Origin: Symbiodinium kawagutii | Taxonomy: Eukaryota; Sar; Dinophyceae; Suessiales; Symbiodiniaceae | DNA: 64,000 nucleotides | Reading direction: 5' to 3' | NCBI GenBank assembly: GCA_009767595.1 | Contig: VSDK01009629.1 | Location: forward strand, 6,624 to 70,623 | Part shown: positions 47,801 through 55,500 of the stretch, one piece after another | How the letters are laid out: the number at the start of each line of letters is the position of its first letter | Position numbering within the stretch: the stretch's first letter is position 1 | Position numbers and translations under genes: made by a program | Notes under the pieces: model-generated | The model's database searches: none | Seen by the model: only the letters and a program-made list of their open reading frames with translations | Told to the model about the DNA's origin: nothing

Positions 47801-50800
47801 CAGGGCCCAACTAGGACCCAACGAGGACATAACCTCATTAGCTTCGAAAAGATAGGAAGGGCAATGGTGAACATTTGGACTACAATGGGATGATTATCCC
47901 GCTATCCCGAGCTTTGAGACTGAACTTTGTCATGGCTCATTTGACAGGCGCTCAGGTCCAACTCTCAGGCAAGGTTGTGTCACCTTTGTGTCCTGATACG
48001 TGGCAAGTGTGCTGTTTATCAAGCAGCATCCTCTCACCAAATTTGCACCAATGCTGCCAATACCATGCGGGTGTTTCTCAAAATAGGGTACCCACAAATC
48101 ATCCATTTATAGTCATTTATAGTAATAAACCAACCATTTTTTGGGCTCCCTATTCTGAGAAACCACCATGCATGTGTGCATGTGTTGTACGGAGTTGAAG
48201 GAACCTTGTTGAAGCAATGGCCTCCCTCGGCGCCTGATTGGAGGACACACATGTGAGTTTGTTCCAAGCCCTCGCGGTGACAAGAATTGCCATCCATGAT
48301 TGAAACTACAAAGACACGACGTGGACATGTTGCCATGATATGGATTGCCTGATGTTTTTTGGATTTATTTTGATTAGCGCCCCTTTGGCCCTTTGACCCG
48401 TCCTAGTTGAACAGTCCTTGAGTATAAAATCGAGTCGGACCTGCAAATGGCAAATTTGATGCTAAACAGGGCAGCATGACCTCAAAAGGGGCTCGAAATC
48501 CTGTTTGGTTTCTATGATGGGTACCTGGTTTGGCCCAGCTTTGTCGTGAGCCCTTTGCAAATAAGCTCGCGGAGCTAGCAAAGGTTGTTGGTGATTTACG
48601 CCACTCTTCCGTTTGGTTGATAGGTCCATCTCTACACTTACAGGGCTCTCTACCATCTCCCAAACCGACACCTAGTGGTTGGATATGGCCGAACCTATAG
48701 CTTGATATGGATGCTGAAACCCTAAGCTGGTGCATGATACAGCTGGTTTGGACATGGGGACGGGGGGTTGCATCATTCCCAGGCCGGACTTCGGATTCCG
48801 AAACAAAAACAGCTGTTCAGGACTTGACCAAAGAAGTCGCCAGATGCGAAGAGTTGCTGCAGGTCGGGCATCCCCAGGTGGTCATAGTACTGTACGACCT
48901 GGAGTACTGCGGCAGGCCCTTGTGGCACATGTGGTAGCCATCTATGGAGACCATCCATGCCCATGGCTGGAGGTATGGTTTGCAGCCACTGGAAATGATC
49001 CCCAGCCAGGATCCAACTTGTGGGTTTCCTGATTGGTTGTTTTCCATGTAATCATTCATCATTGTCAACCATCGAGTCACCACTATCAAGCATCATTAAT
49101 AACAATCATCATGAAGCACTCGTGCTAGCATCATGATACGATTGGTTCATGATTTGCTTATGTATACGGTTACCAGGATGCTGTTGCTCACTCACAAGCC
49201 CTGGGGTGGAGTGGGCTCACCATCAATGAAGCTTCGGGAGGCCCAAGCCAGGCTTGGGGCGGCAACCAGCCGTGCAACGTAGTGCTTGGACCAGGGCGAC
49301 TGAAGAACAGATGTCAAACCGTGACCATTGGTTAATTAATTAGTTAGAACAGGTAGTTAGTTAGACAGGTAGTTAGTCAAGTCAGGTAGTTCGAACCATT
49401 GGTTAATTAACAATTAGTTAGAACAGGTAGTTAGCTAACTAACTGATTAATGGGGTGGTCCGTTAACATTAGTTAACTAACTGATTAATGTTGGTTAACA
49501 GGTAGTTAACTATCCCTGAATTAACTAATTGTTCTGTCATGTGAATGATCATGATCAATTAAACCAAAACAGCTAGTAAGAGCAATTCATGGTGAATGAT
49601 GGTTCATCAAGAACCAGTCAAGAATTTGAACCATTATACCAACCAGTGTCAACCAGAGCAATCAGCAAGCATTTTGAATCAATACCTTCCAGCCAGCATG
49701 TAAAGTATTGCTAAAAGTGGTCGGTCCTTAACATTCTTAGCCATCATTCACGTCGCTGAGCCACCATGAAACATCAACAAACATCATTCATCATTGTCAA
49801 CCATCAGTAGCCACTATCAACCATCATTACTCATTACCAACTAATCATCATGAACCACTAGTTTACCATCATCATCCATCATTAATCATCATTAACCATC
49901 ATAAATCATCACATTTTTCTTCTCATCCACCCGTCCTTCACCATTGATTGCTGCTTGACAACAGCATTTGCTGGTGACCTCCGCAAGGCCAATGCCCAGG
50001 ACAAGCCGCGCGGGCCCGGTGAGGTGCTCACTTGTTTCTAGTGAACATGTTTGCAGTCATAGAGAAATTGTGACCCTGAAGATAGACAACTTGTTCAACC
50101 ATGTTTTTTAGTTCTAGTGCCTGGCTATAGTCACAGAAGCAAATGTCTGTTTTGAATCAAAAGTAGTTGATAGTAGTTGTACAATTATTAGGTTCAAATG
50201 GTTATACGCAAAAGATAGAGTAAATACAATGTTTGAGTCATTATAACAGTTTGATTTTTTGAGTATAACTCAGTTGTTTTGGATGGCATGCCAATTGTTT
50301 GTTTTTTGAAAGAATTAAAGTGTTTGTTTGAAGATGTAATGCTTTCACTGTCTGATATTATTCAACAAATGGTAGAATACTTCACAATATTAAAAGCATT
50401 GTACACTTTGTTTTCATGGTTCGTGAACAATGGTGAACATAGTGTTTGCCAGTATTTTAATATTGTAGCAATAGTTTTGTGGTATATGGTTGGTGAAACA
50501 CATTGACGTAGTATTATGCAGGACTTTTACTGGTTGGTTCATAGCTTCATTAACTATGTTTAGTACCCGTGTTTAAGAAAGATGGGAATATTTGCCAAAA
50601 TGTGTTACTACTAATTAAGCAATACAATGTTTTGCTAAGCAAACTATTTTGATGATGAATGATAAAACAATACTTGTGCAAAACAATGCAATTCCACATC
50701 AATGGCTTTTTTGGGCAAGCATAATACTGGTTGGTGCGCTCTATGCTGGGAAAGCCTAGGATTTTCTATGGTTAAGTATGGTTAAGCATGTGATTAATTT

Positions 50801-51967
50801 TGGGGAAGAACCAACACTGATAGAATATTGCTGGCTACAGTACCAGTGAAAATTCAAGGTTAGAGACAGTAATCGGGACGGTCGATTGAAACTTAAATGG
50901 ACCATGCTTGTTATCAGGTTTAGACATGGACGACTGGAAAACAAATGACACTTAGTAATGTAGTGGCTAATTGTGATTGATTGAATGATGGTAAATAAAG
51001 ATTCATAGTAAGATCATTCCAGTTCATAATCGATATTGGTCAATGGTGGAAAATGATGTCTCATGATTATGGCGCATAACTAGTGGATAACTTGAAACTA
51101 GGGATAATTATGGTTTCATACAGGCTACTGAGGGATTTTAACCAGCTGAGAATTCCTAATTAGGCATGAAGGTCAACAAAGGACGGGTAACCAGCAACTA
51201 GTTGCTCAAAGTTGTTGATGAACCAATGTTGAAGGATTTTTGATGGTCAATGACTGACAAGCAACCAGCCAGCAATGATGCTTAGCAATGGTTGTTGGTG
51301 AGACTGGTTGGATTTGGTTGATGATCATTGCTGATACTATTTACATACTAATCAACCATTGTAATACCACCACCAATGAGCAACAGTTGTATAGAGTCAT
51401 ATAAGGATTTGGAGCAACGGCGGTTCACCGTTTGCTCACATTGTAGGTTAGTATGAGCTTGATCAGATTGCCATCAGATGGTGAAGCACCAGCTGGTTCA
51501 TTACCACAGTTGGAATTTTTGCAATGTTGAATCCATCGATACGAATGCTGTGCATGCTGCCAGGTGCTATGTACTTGGTTTTTGGTATACTGGAATTGGC
51601 ACTTACTGGTTGCATCAATGGAGCCATTTTTCGATTTGCTGGGCTTCCACAGTTGTCCAAGCTTCATGCAGCACCCGAGCGATGCTAACTATTTTGATGA
51701 TAAGAATACCAGACTTTAACGTGGCAGCGATAAGTCGATGTCAGCTGGATGAGCCGCTTGAAAGCGCAGGAGTTGTCGTCTTTGAAAACCCTATGTGCTG
51801 CCATGGAAGATGAGCGCTGGGCCCAGCCTGCGGAACAATTTGCGGGGCAAGAGGCTACAAGACATCTACCATACGACTTGGCAACCCCAATCGATCATTT
51901 GGCAACGAAAAACCATCTGGTTCAAGTGGTGGCGCAAATGCCGGCGCCCAGTTCATCCCAGTTATAA
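19650..51967 (+). CDS. Gene 2: large coiled-coil protein with Tudor-like and SHIPPO segments, probably cytoskeletal
   Basis: About 22 small exons over 32 kb give roughly 650 codons. In order: a start exon; a Tudor-like segment (22362-22518); a Trp/Pro-rich exon; a Glu/Arg/Gln helix (23610-23741); an exon with the sperm-tail PG-rich signature PGPGAYGLP (30590-30750); a Pro/Ser/Thr-rich linker with a KEN motif (31911-32151); then a run of very short coiled-coil exons to 51.9 kb, ending at TAA 51965-51967. PG-rich repeats occur in axonemal and microtubule-inner proteins, and coiled coils with KEN motifs in centrosomal proteins, so a flagellar or centriolar role is inferred. Many junctions keep phase, but the links at 24-30 kb and around 39-40, 45-46 and 50-51.7 kb are not closed, so this could be two genes. 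The terminal exon is also inferred. Confidence 0.6.
19821..19987 (+). CDS. Gene 2 exon 1 (second of two duplicated starts)
   Basis: The ATG lies in CACGATGG. The exon reads [20 protein letters not shown] and continues with [20 protein letters not shown] and a basic/acidic tail, ending AACAG in phase 2 before a GT donor. The first duplicate's ATG at 19650 is in frame and would add 57 residues, including the translated leader. I chose 19821 because the leader text is not protein-like. Confidence 0.65.
19996..20251 (+). mobile_element. Family B element, long form, at the start of gene 2 intron 1
   Basis: It includes the extended left part GTTATAACCTGTTAATGATA and ACAGGAGATTGTAACC, then GGTGGTTTGCTTCACATG, GGTTGGTTGACAAGCAT and a right end CAACCGCCAACCAG. 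It begins within about 10 bp of the exon 1 donor. Confidence 0.65.
20958..21040. mobile_element. Family D palindromic element
   Basis: Perfect 17-bp arms, GCTGGCTGGAAAATCAC (20972-20988) and its reverse complement (21010-21026), around a 21-bp loop, extended by imperfect outer arms GGTAATTTACCAT / ATGTTAAACTACC. The DNA or RNA could fold into a strong hairpin. Confidence 0.7.
21341..21448 (-). mobile_element. Family A element, diverged
   Basis: The ends read GGGTCTCTCAAGCC and TTTTGAGAGATCACC, with GGATGATTGGGGGGTCCCC inside. No target duplication is preserved. Confidence 0.6.
22362..22518 (+). CDS. Gene 2 exon 2: Tudor-like SH3-fold segment
   Basis: It reads [20 protein letters not shown], then [20 protein letters not shown] and [12 protein letters not shown]. 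The order GxW-x-C-x-V, a short loop, DGSFxVxFDDDAEE and a closing W is typical of Tudor/Agenet/chromo-barrel-like strands (single copy). Start after ATCGAG, phase 2, matches exon 1; end TACAAG before GT. Partners such as methylated tails are known for some Tudor domains; none can be claimed here. Confidence 0.75.
23060..23179 (+). CDS. Gene 2 exon 3: Trp/Pro-rich segment
   Basis: After TGGCAG it reads [20 protein letters not shown], then [20 protein letters not shown], 40 codons in phase 0. The donor is GA (CGCAAG|GAGAGC). Reading on instead would meet a stop 15 nt later. No family is recognised. Confidence 0.7.
23610..23741 (+). CDS. Gene 2 exon 4: charged helix
   Basis: After AACGCAG it reads [20 protein letters not shown] and then [20 protein letters not shown] and RERQ, a highly charged helix. 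It ends in phase 0 at a GC donor; the open frame runs on to about 23780, so other donors are possible. Confidence 0.7.
25090..25338 (+). other. Open GC-moderate stretch, coding status unclear
   Basis: One frame stays open for 82 codons and is rich in Lys, Thr and Gln. It contains imperfect internal repeats of GAAGCGACCA (three copies between 25125 and 25200), so it may be repeat-derived rather than exonic. Confidence 0.2.
25585..25690 (+). repeat. (GAT)n microsatellite
   Basis: About 33 GAT/TGA triplets with few interruptions. It causes a long poly-isoleucine ORF on the minus strand. Confidence 0.95.
26510..26627 (+). mobile_element. Family C element with 4-bp TSD
   Basis: Ends GGCTATGGGTCAAA and TTTTGACCCGCAGCC, with ACAT on both sides (26506-26509, 26628-26631). 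Confidence 0.8.
26996..27130 (+). CDS. Gene 2 probable exon 5
   Basis: After GGTGCCAG a frame reads [20 protein letters not shown] and continues open through an Ala-rich stretch. Phase 0 fits exon 4 and gives RERQ-ASERL. The donor is not clear, so the end is approximate. No domain recognised. Confidence 0.45.
27262..27305 (+). mobile_element. Family A element, right end only
   Basis: GGATGATAATGGGGGTACCC and TTTTGAGAATCCACC remain; the left end is lost. Confidence 0.5.
28039..28151 (+). mobile_element. Family C element with 4-bp TSD
   Basis: A good full-length copy: left end AGCTATGGGTCAATATTAAC, right end TTTTGACCCACAGCC, ATAT on both sides (28035-28038, 28152-28155). Confidence 0.85.
28183..28293 (+). 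mobile_element. Family B element
   Basis: From AACTGGCTGGTGGTTG to GGTTCAACCACCAACGAG, with GGTTGGTTGACTTGCGCAT inside. It lies 30 bp after the family C copy. Confidence 0.65.
28557..28601 (+). CDS. Possible small exon of gene 2
   Basis: Between CTCCAG and AAG|GC a 45-nt phase-0 frame reads [15 protein letters not shown]. It would fit the gap between 27.1 and 30.6 kb, but is too short to be sure. Confidence 0.3.
28680..28778 (-). mobile_element. Family A element with 4-bp TSD
   Basis: GGGGCTTTCTCAAGCC to ACTTGAGAAACACCC, flanked by ATAT (28676-28679, 28779-28782). Confidence 0.75.
29310..29408 (+). mobile_element. Family A element with 4-bp TSD
   Basis: GGTGTTTCTCAAGTCATAGG to TTTTGAGAAACCACC, flanked by AACT (29306-29309, 29409-29412). 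Confidence 0.8.
30590..30750 (+). CDS. Gene 2 exon with sperm-tail PG-rich (SHIPPO) motif
   Basis: After GCTATTCAG it reads [20 protein letters not shown], then [20 protein letters not shown] and [21 protein letters not shown] is the core of the sperm-tail PG-rich repeat found in ODF3/STPG-type axonemal proteins; only one copy is seen here. The exon ends phase 2 (CCCTG|GTGACA) and joins the next exon in frame. Confidence 0.75.
31911..32151 (+). CDS. Gene 2 exon: Pro/Ser/Thr-rich linker with KEN motif
   Basis: After GCCTCCAG it reads [20 protein letters not shown], then a TPTPAR stretch, [20 protein letters not shown] and an Ala/Pro run, ending LRLASRLDM before GTACGT. SP/TP sites could be phosphorylated, and KEN resembles an APC/C degron; both are inference. 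A second frame is open for 116 codons but is Arg/Gly-rich and breaks the phase to both neighbours. Confidence 0.7.
33301..33403 (+). mobile_element. Family B element
   Basis: CTGGTTGGTGGATTG to GAAATCACCAACCAG, with ATGGTTGATTGACAAGC inside. Confidence 0.65.
34168..34262 (+). mobile_element. Family B element, diverged
   Basis: GCTGGCTAGTGGTTTTTAAC, TTTTGTTTTCCCATG and GGTTGGTTGACAAAAT are recognisable; the right end is worn. Confidence 0.45.
34322..34378 (+). mobile_element. Family C fragment
   Basis: Only the end GGCTGTGGGTCAAAACC and a short stretch remain. Confidence 0.35.
34529..34588 (+). CDS. Gene 2 coiled-coil exon (20 codons)
   Basis: After TTTCCCAG it reads [20 protein letters not shown] with I, L, I, V at coiled-coil a/d spacing. 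Phase 0 at both ends. The donor is GA (TCGAAG|GATGCC); reading past it meets a stop at once. Confidence 0.75.
34864..35040 (+). repeat. (CATCATCAACC)n low-complexity array
   Basis: Imperfect units CATCATCAGC / CATCATCAAC, the reverse complement of the GGTTGATGATG units seen elsewhere. The same theme continues less regularly to about 35570. Confidence 0.85.
35610..35654 (+). CDS. Gene 2 coiled-coil exon (15 codons)
   Basis: After GCTTTCCAG it reads [15 protein letters not shown] in phase 0 and ends TTGGAG before a GC donor. Charged helix continuing the previous exon. Confidence 0.65.
36667..36775 (+). mobile_element. Family C element with 4-bp TSD
   Basis: GGCTATGGGTCAAGC to TTTTGACCCACTGCC, flanked by ACAT (36663-36666, 36776-36779). 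Confidence 0.8.
37034..37147 (-). mobile_element. Family A element with 4-bp TSD
   Basis: GGTGGTTTCTCAAAATTGGG to ACTTGAGAAACAACC, flanked by ATTT (37030-37033, 37148-37151). A short internal duplication GGGGTACCATGGGGTGCCCC makes it longer than usual. Confidence 0.8.
37632..37815 (+). mobile_element. Family B element containing an expanded (TTGG)n array
   Basis: The left end AACTGGTGGTGGTTTTAAAC and right end CACCACCAACAAG belong to family B. The element's GGTTGGTTGAC block has grown to about 20 TTGG units (37685-37764) before continuing TTGACTTTCGCGTAT. The next gene 2 exon starts 50 bp downstream. Confidence 0.7.
37866..37916 (+). CDS. Gene 2 coiled-coil exon (17 codons)
   Basis: After TCGGCAG it reads [17 protein letters not shown], a leucine-spaced coiled coil, phase 0. 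The donor is GA (CGAAAG|GAGAGG); the same frame stays open to about 37955. Confidence 0.7.
38364..38474 (+). CDS. Gene 2 helical exon
   Basis: After CAACCAG it reads [20 protein letters not shown] and [17 protein letters not shown], ending before GTGAGT. An earlier GA donor at 38451 would also keep phase 0. Confidence 0.6.
38517..38631 (+). mobile_element. Family A element, diverged left end
   Basis: GGTTTCTGAAGCCAG at the left, GGGGTACCTCC inside, and CCCTATTCTGAGAAACCGCC at the right. It starts about 40 bp after the preceding exon. Confidence 0.6.
38851..38930 (+). mobile_element. Family B element, right end lost
   Basis: GACTGGTTGGTGGTTTC, TTATTTTCCCTA and GGTTGGTTGACTTGCGCAT are present. 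Confidence 0.5.
39010..39033 (+). CDS. Possible gene 2 microexon
   Basis: Within a GC-rich island a phase-0 frame after GTGTGCAG reads TEMLRMQQ, in coiled-coil style. Another frame of the island (from 38991) is also open. Confidence 0.3.
39728..39828 (-). mobile_element. Family A element with 4-bp TSD
   Basis: An almost consensus copy: GGTGGTTTCTCAAAATAGGG to CTATTTTGAGAAACAACC, flanked by ATTT (39724-39727, 39829-39832). Confidence 0.85.
40426..40482 (+). CDS. Gene 2 coiled-coil exon
   Basis: After CGTGCAG it reads [19 protein letters not shown], phase 0, with a coiled-coil pattern. The donor is unclear, so the end is approximate. The GC-rich island extends from about 40310 to 40560. Confidence 0.55.
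40589..40660 (+). mobile_element. Family A element, shortened
   Basis: GTTTCTCGGGGTTGAGG and CCCCTATTTTTAGAAACGCC with a reduced interior. Confidence 0.5.
41750..41821 (+). repeat. (GTT)n microsatellite
   Basis: About 24 perfect GTT triplets, giving artificial Leu, Cys or Val runs in three frames. Confidence 0.96.
42282..42382 (+). mobile_element. Family A element
   Basis: GGTGGTTTCCCAAAATAGGG to CCCTATTTTGAGAAACC. AAAT precedes it but the right flank is ATGC, so no target duplication is kept. Confidence 0.75.
42749..42811 (+). CDS. Gene 2 coiled-coil exon (21 codons)
   Basis: After CGCGCCAG it reads [20 protein letters not shown] plus Glu, exactly three heptads, phase 0 at both ends, with donor GAG|GTGGGA. 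I, L, I and T/L fall at a/d positions. Confidence 0.75.
42912..43062 (+). mobile_element. Family C fragment joined to a family B element
   Basis: GCTGTGGGTCAATATTAACC (family C end) is followed at about 42966 by family B: CTGGCTGGTGGTTTG to GAAACCACAAACCAG. Confidence 0.6.
43609..43642 (+). CDS. Gene 2 coiled-coil microexon
   Basis: After GGCGCCAG it reads [11 protein letters not shown] plus one base of Gly and would use a GA donor (CATG|GAGTCA). Phase 0 at the start fits the previous exon, and phase 1 at the end fits the next. Confidence 0.5.
44520..44579 (+). CDS. Gene 2 coiled-coil exon
   Basis: After TTTCCGAG, phase 1, it reads [19 protein letters not shown] and ends CAAG before a GC donor. 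The join to 45566 restores Gly and runs on as a coiled coil. Confidence 0.65.
44630..44729 (-). mobile_element. Family A element with 4-bp TSD
   Basis: GGAATTTCTCAAAATAGGGG to AATTTTGAGAAACACCC, flanked by AAGT (44626-44629, 44730-44733). It starts 50 bp after the preceding exon. Confidence 0.8.
44743..44909 (+). mobile_element. Family B element, long form
   Basis: Starts CTGGTTGGAGGGTTGTAACC, repeats CTGGTTGGTGGTTTGATTG internally (about 44816), and ends GAAACCACCAACCAG. Confidence 0.7.
45566..45609 (+). CDS. Gene 2 coiled-coil exon
   Basis: After TTCGGCGAG it reads [14 protein letters not shown] from phase 1, a good coiled coil that joins DELQ of the previous exon. The end is approximate; a neighbouring GC-rich island at 45655-45755 may be another exon. 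Confidence 0.55.
46264..46299 (+). CDS. Gene 2 coiled-coil microexon (12 codons)
   Basis: After CGCTGCGAG it reads [12 protein letters not shown], phase 0, and ends CTCGAG before a GC donor. The frame is open upstream to about 46190, so a longer exon is possible. Confidence 0.55.
46327..46520 (+). mobile_element. Family C element carrying a nested palindromic insertion
   Basis: CTATGGGTCAATCAAG, ACAATAATAGGGAAAACATG and GATAGGGGAACTACTGG are family C text. An 85-bp element with perfect 19-bp inverted ends (46359-46377 and 46425-46443, starting AATGTTGGTTTCTG) interrupts it. Confidence 0.65.
47040..47072 (+). CDS. Gene 2 coiled-coil microexon (11 codons)
   Basis: After GCTGTGGAG it reads [11 protein letters not shown], phase 0, with a GA donor (GCGGAG|GACGGG). 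The frame is open upstream to about 47015. Confidence 0.6.
47681..47722 (+). CDS. Gene 2 helical microexon (14 codons)
   Basis: After CGTGCCAG it reads [14 protein letters not shown], two heptads, phase 0, with a GA donor (CGTGAG|GACTGC). Confidence 0.6.
48069..48167 (+). mobile_element. Family A element with 4-bp TSD
   Basis: GGTGTTTCTCAAAATAGGG to TATTCTGAGAAACCACC, flanked by ATGC (48065-48068, 48168-48171). ATGC is not AT-only, which makes chance identity less likely. Confidence 0.85.
48821..48862 (+). CDS. Gene 2 coiled-coil microexon (14 codons)
   Basis: After GCTGTTCAG it reads [14 protein letters not shown], two heptads, phase 0, with donor CAG|GTCGGG. It joins EASRE of the previous exon without a gap. 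Confidence 0.7.
49968..49999 (+). CDS. Possible gene 2 microexon
   Basis: A small GC-rich island reading [11 protein letters not shown], with a GA donor (GCCCAG|GACAAG). Phase 1 at the start does not match the previous exon, so a missing exon or another acceptor (49988) is needed. Confidence 0.3.
50050..51420. other. Long intron segment with no exon seen
   Basis: AT-rich sequence. The stretch 50150-50520 lacks the usual GGTTGATGATG pattern and is open in one frame for 75 codons (50279-50506), but it is AT-rich and unlike the exons. Confidence 0.4.
51770..51967 (+). CDS. Gene 2 probable terminal exon
   Basis: After AAAGCGCAG it reads [20 protein letters not shown], then a less helical tail to TAA at 51965-51967. 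A family A element starts directly at 51968, so the stop and 3' region may be shaped by it. An internal donor after GCCCAG cannot be excluded. Confidence 0.5.
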   Translation, partial: ELSSLKTLCAAMEDERWAQPAEQFAGQEATRHLPYDLATPIDHLATKNHLVQVVAQMPAPSSSQL

Positions 51968-52029
51968 ATGGTGGTTTCTCAAAGGGGACCCCAAAAATCA
52001 ATGGATGATTTGGGGGTACCCCTTTTGAT
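51968..52029 (-). mobile_element. Family A element, internally deleted
   Basis: GGTGGTTTCTCAAAGGGGAC and GGATGATTTGGGGGTACCCC remain; the AT-rich half and right terminus are missing. It abuts the presumed stop codon of gene 2. Confidence 0.65.
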
Positions 52030-52497
52030 CAGATTTGGTATAACTTCTTACTTAAGAGAACCATTGTCGAGAGTTGCAGCAGATCATGCCTATACAGAAG
52101 ATGTTTCTGCAGTTGAGCGTTTAAGAAGCTGGTTGGCCGCAAGCTGGTTCGGTGGACTCCTCAGTACCCAGCTGAGGTGGCCCTGGTTTTGGCTCGGTAA
52201 AACACGGAGAGATGTGGGGTTATCAGTGTTTGAAGACCCTCAAATAAAAACACAGGTAGTGGCCAGGAATTAGCCCTTGGTTCACCGTTGTTACAATGGG
52301 TTACCCACCGGTATGTTGGTATACCACTGGTTCAGAAGTTGTTAAGCCGTAGTTCGACGTCACTTAACCGTTTCACCTTTTCATCGACAGTGATCACAAG
52401 TCATCACCAGTGATCAGCATTTGCTCAATGCATGTCTTGGAGTTCGGCTCAACACACGTCATTTCTGTGTGGTTCTGATCGTGTCGCGTGCGACGCC

Positions 52498-52592
52498 ATG
52501 GTCATCTTGCGGCTGTTTCTGCCCGTGGCCTTGTGCCAATTGAGCCAGGCCCGTCTTGCTGCACCACGCGCGGAGAATAGCGCCTCAGCAAG
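52498..52592 (+). CDS. Gene 3 exon 1: signal peptide
   Basis: The ATG in GCCATGG opens MVILRLFLPVALCQLSQARL, a hydrophobic leader with likely cleavage after SQA. The exon ends TCAGCAAG in phase 2 before a GA donor (GATGGC). Entry to the secretory pathway is inferred. Confidence 0.65.
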
Positions 52593-55500
52593 GATGGCAA
52601 AGACAGACCAGACACATCCGACATTACACTTTATATGTGTTTGTTATAGTTATATAATATACATATATCGAAGTATATGCATGTATATACTGTACATTTT
52701 TTTTGATATACATGATTTTGAAGATACATATCATTTGTTCTTTATTTACAACTACATATTTTGATTCACCTGTTTTGGTCCTCTTGCGTGGTTTTCATTT
52801 GCATGCGTACTGCCATCACCAGCGGTATTCTTCTCAGTATGATTCTTCAGGCTTCTTGGCATTTGTGTCATCCCAGTCTGAACCAACTGTATGAGCAACC
52901 CCTATGGTCAAGGACCAATACTGTAGATAATGAATTAAACAAAATGGGGTTTTCTCCAAATAGGGGACCCCCCAATCATTCTTTATATCACCCATTTACA
53001 ATAATAAACCAACCATTTTGGGGTCCGCTGTTTGAAGAAACCACCAAATAGTTTGTTTACCCTTCGCATCAGTTGGTTACTTATCCTTCACCCAGTATCA
53101 CCCGCTTTTTACCATGATCAAACACCAAATTCCAATCAACCTATCACTGGTTGATCATGGGCAAAAAGCAAAAACAACAACTATTCTGGTTATCGCCAGA
53201 GATAACTGGAGATAACCTTCACATAAACTGGAGATACCTGGCAATAACATCAACTCCGGTTATCTCCAGTGGGTGGACTATGCTGGACAGCTGGAGTTTG
53301 ACACCGTTGGAGTTGCTGAAGCTGCGCAGCGCTGCGCGGCGGCGGGGCCGCTGAGGTAGCTCCTTGGAGCCCACCGAGGATTCGCCACTCTCAGTGGCAT
53401 CCTGTTCCCAGCGGCTCTTTGAGTTGTTAGGCAATCCATCCTACGACGGCTTCACGGTGCCTGGGGACCGGGGTGACATAGACAGTGACATAAAGTGACA
53501 GAAAGTGACGTTGAATGATGAGACTAGATAGGTGTACATATGTGTTGATATATACAGGTATGTGTGTATACAAATAGTTTTCATGCACATACAAATTTCA
53601 ACTTAGATATGTTCAATGCATTACTTGCTGTATGTGTGCTTATTGTTGCGCATATGAATATTACTAAAGATCGAAACATAAAAAAAAATAATGTGGTGCA
53701 GTCTAATGTGATCTGTTCGAACCGCATGTAGTGTATCTATGTTTGCATACTTACGCCAACTGGCAGAACGTGATGGCGAGCCACAGACGCGACTCGAGCT
53801 TTGGTTCCTACAGTTGGGGTCCACAGCCTTCCCCAGCGGTTTATTCTTAGCCAAACTCCATCTGTTGGCTCAGTGGTTTCAGCTTGTTGGCTCATTTGTC
53901 CAAGCCAGCTGGCTGCGAGGCCTGTGTGGATGCCAAGTTGAACACTAGCAACTTCACTTGGTTTGGCCCCAGTGCAGCGGCATATGCTCAATGTTGGTGT
54001 GCTTGGAATATGCCACTTGACAGCAAAGTAAGCGCGAAGTTTCTCGTTGAGAGAGGAACAGATTGGCACATTCAAGGAGGACCAACGATTGGTTAACTAC
54101 CATAGTTCTCAAATATCACCAAGTACAGTACGAACAGTTGACAAACCCGGTTGGATAACCAACGAGAAACATCACCATTGTGGTTAAGGCAGCGAATGCA
54201 TGGATAGCACGTGCCTGCTCAGCTGTTGTATAACCTCGCAGCACCATGTTGGGTACCGGTTGGTTGCTTGTGCTTGTCCGAACGGGTACTACGATCAGGA
54301 TGGTTGCAGATTCATCCCCGAGCCAAGCGGATGAGAACGGCGCCTTTGCTTGGTAGAACTATAAAATCGATAAAATTGTTCACCATTAGTGGTTATGCTT
54401 GGTGAATGATAAATAGTGGTCAATGGTAACGGTGGTCAATGTTCAATGATTCGCTATTAGACTACTATCGACATTCAAAAAAATCGAAGTCGTCACTTTA
54501 GCATGATGAGCCCACATCAAATCAATGATTATTTGCCGAACCATTAACGGCCATGTTTTACCCTTATGAAAACCTATGAAAAACTATTAACCACTCTTAA
54601 GTCAATGTTAACACCATTTATTCATTGGTTATACTACCATGTTATATGATGCTGAAGCTCCGAAGCGCATGTCCCAGGAGCGACTTCGTGAGTCCACTTC
54701 TCAGGAGGGTTCAGGGGCGAAGGTGGAAATCGATGCGCATCAGTTGCCACCAAAACTGGGTGGATTACAGCTATGAACTTAGTTTTTGAGTTTTTTGGGG
54801 ATATGATGGATTTACCATATACCCACTTATAACCACTAAAAATTAGACTTTTAACAAGGGATCTAAAAGCCACCAAGAAAAGTCACCGTTATGAGAGACT
54901 TGGAAACGAGTCTAGCAGCCGCGGATCGAAATTCACCACGATTCTCATCATTAGCCCAGGTTGATTGAGTTGATTCATCTACCATCAACCTGTACTTCAC
55001 CATTGAGCAACCATTATTTACAGTACAAATTTGGCATTGCTCATCAATACTCAACGACCGTCAGCCATTATCCCCTTCGTTTTTTTGTGCCGAATCACTT
55101 GTCGACCATCAATCATTTGCCATCAACAATTTTTTTATCAACCATCATGAAATTACCAACGATTATTATTATCAACCATTATCAACCATTTGCTATCAAC
55201 CATTATCATCAACCATCAATCATCATTAACCATTTACCATCAACCATGTGTCGACCATCAACAACTATCACTTGCCTTCATCAAGCACTATCAGCCATGG
55301 TCAACCGCCCTTCTTGACCAAGTTTCCAACGCCCAAAGGTGCTGAAGGCTGCAGCGACGATGACAACTGGAACTGGCTGATGCAAGTGCGTTGTGGTGCC
55401 GACTCCTGGCTGAGATGTGTGGCTGACCCGGGCTGACCCCGAAGATCACTGGTTGGTAGAGAAGGATGACTGGTTGAGAACCAGCTTTGTTTGAGAAGCA

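Noticed and set aside
53219..53434. Minus-strand ORF SKSRWEQDATESGESSVGS
   Set aside because: It looks protein-like, but the plus frame there joins exon 1 of gene 3 in phase, and no other minus-strand exon exists nearby.
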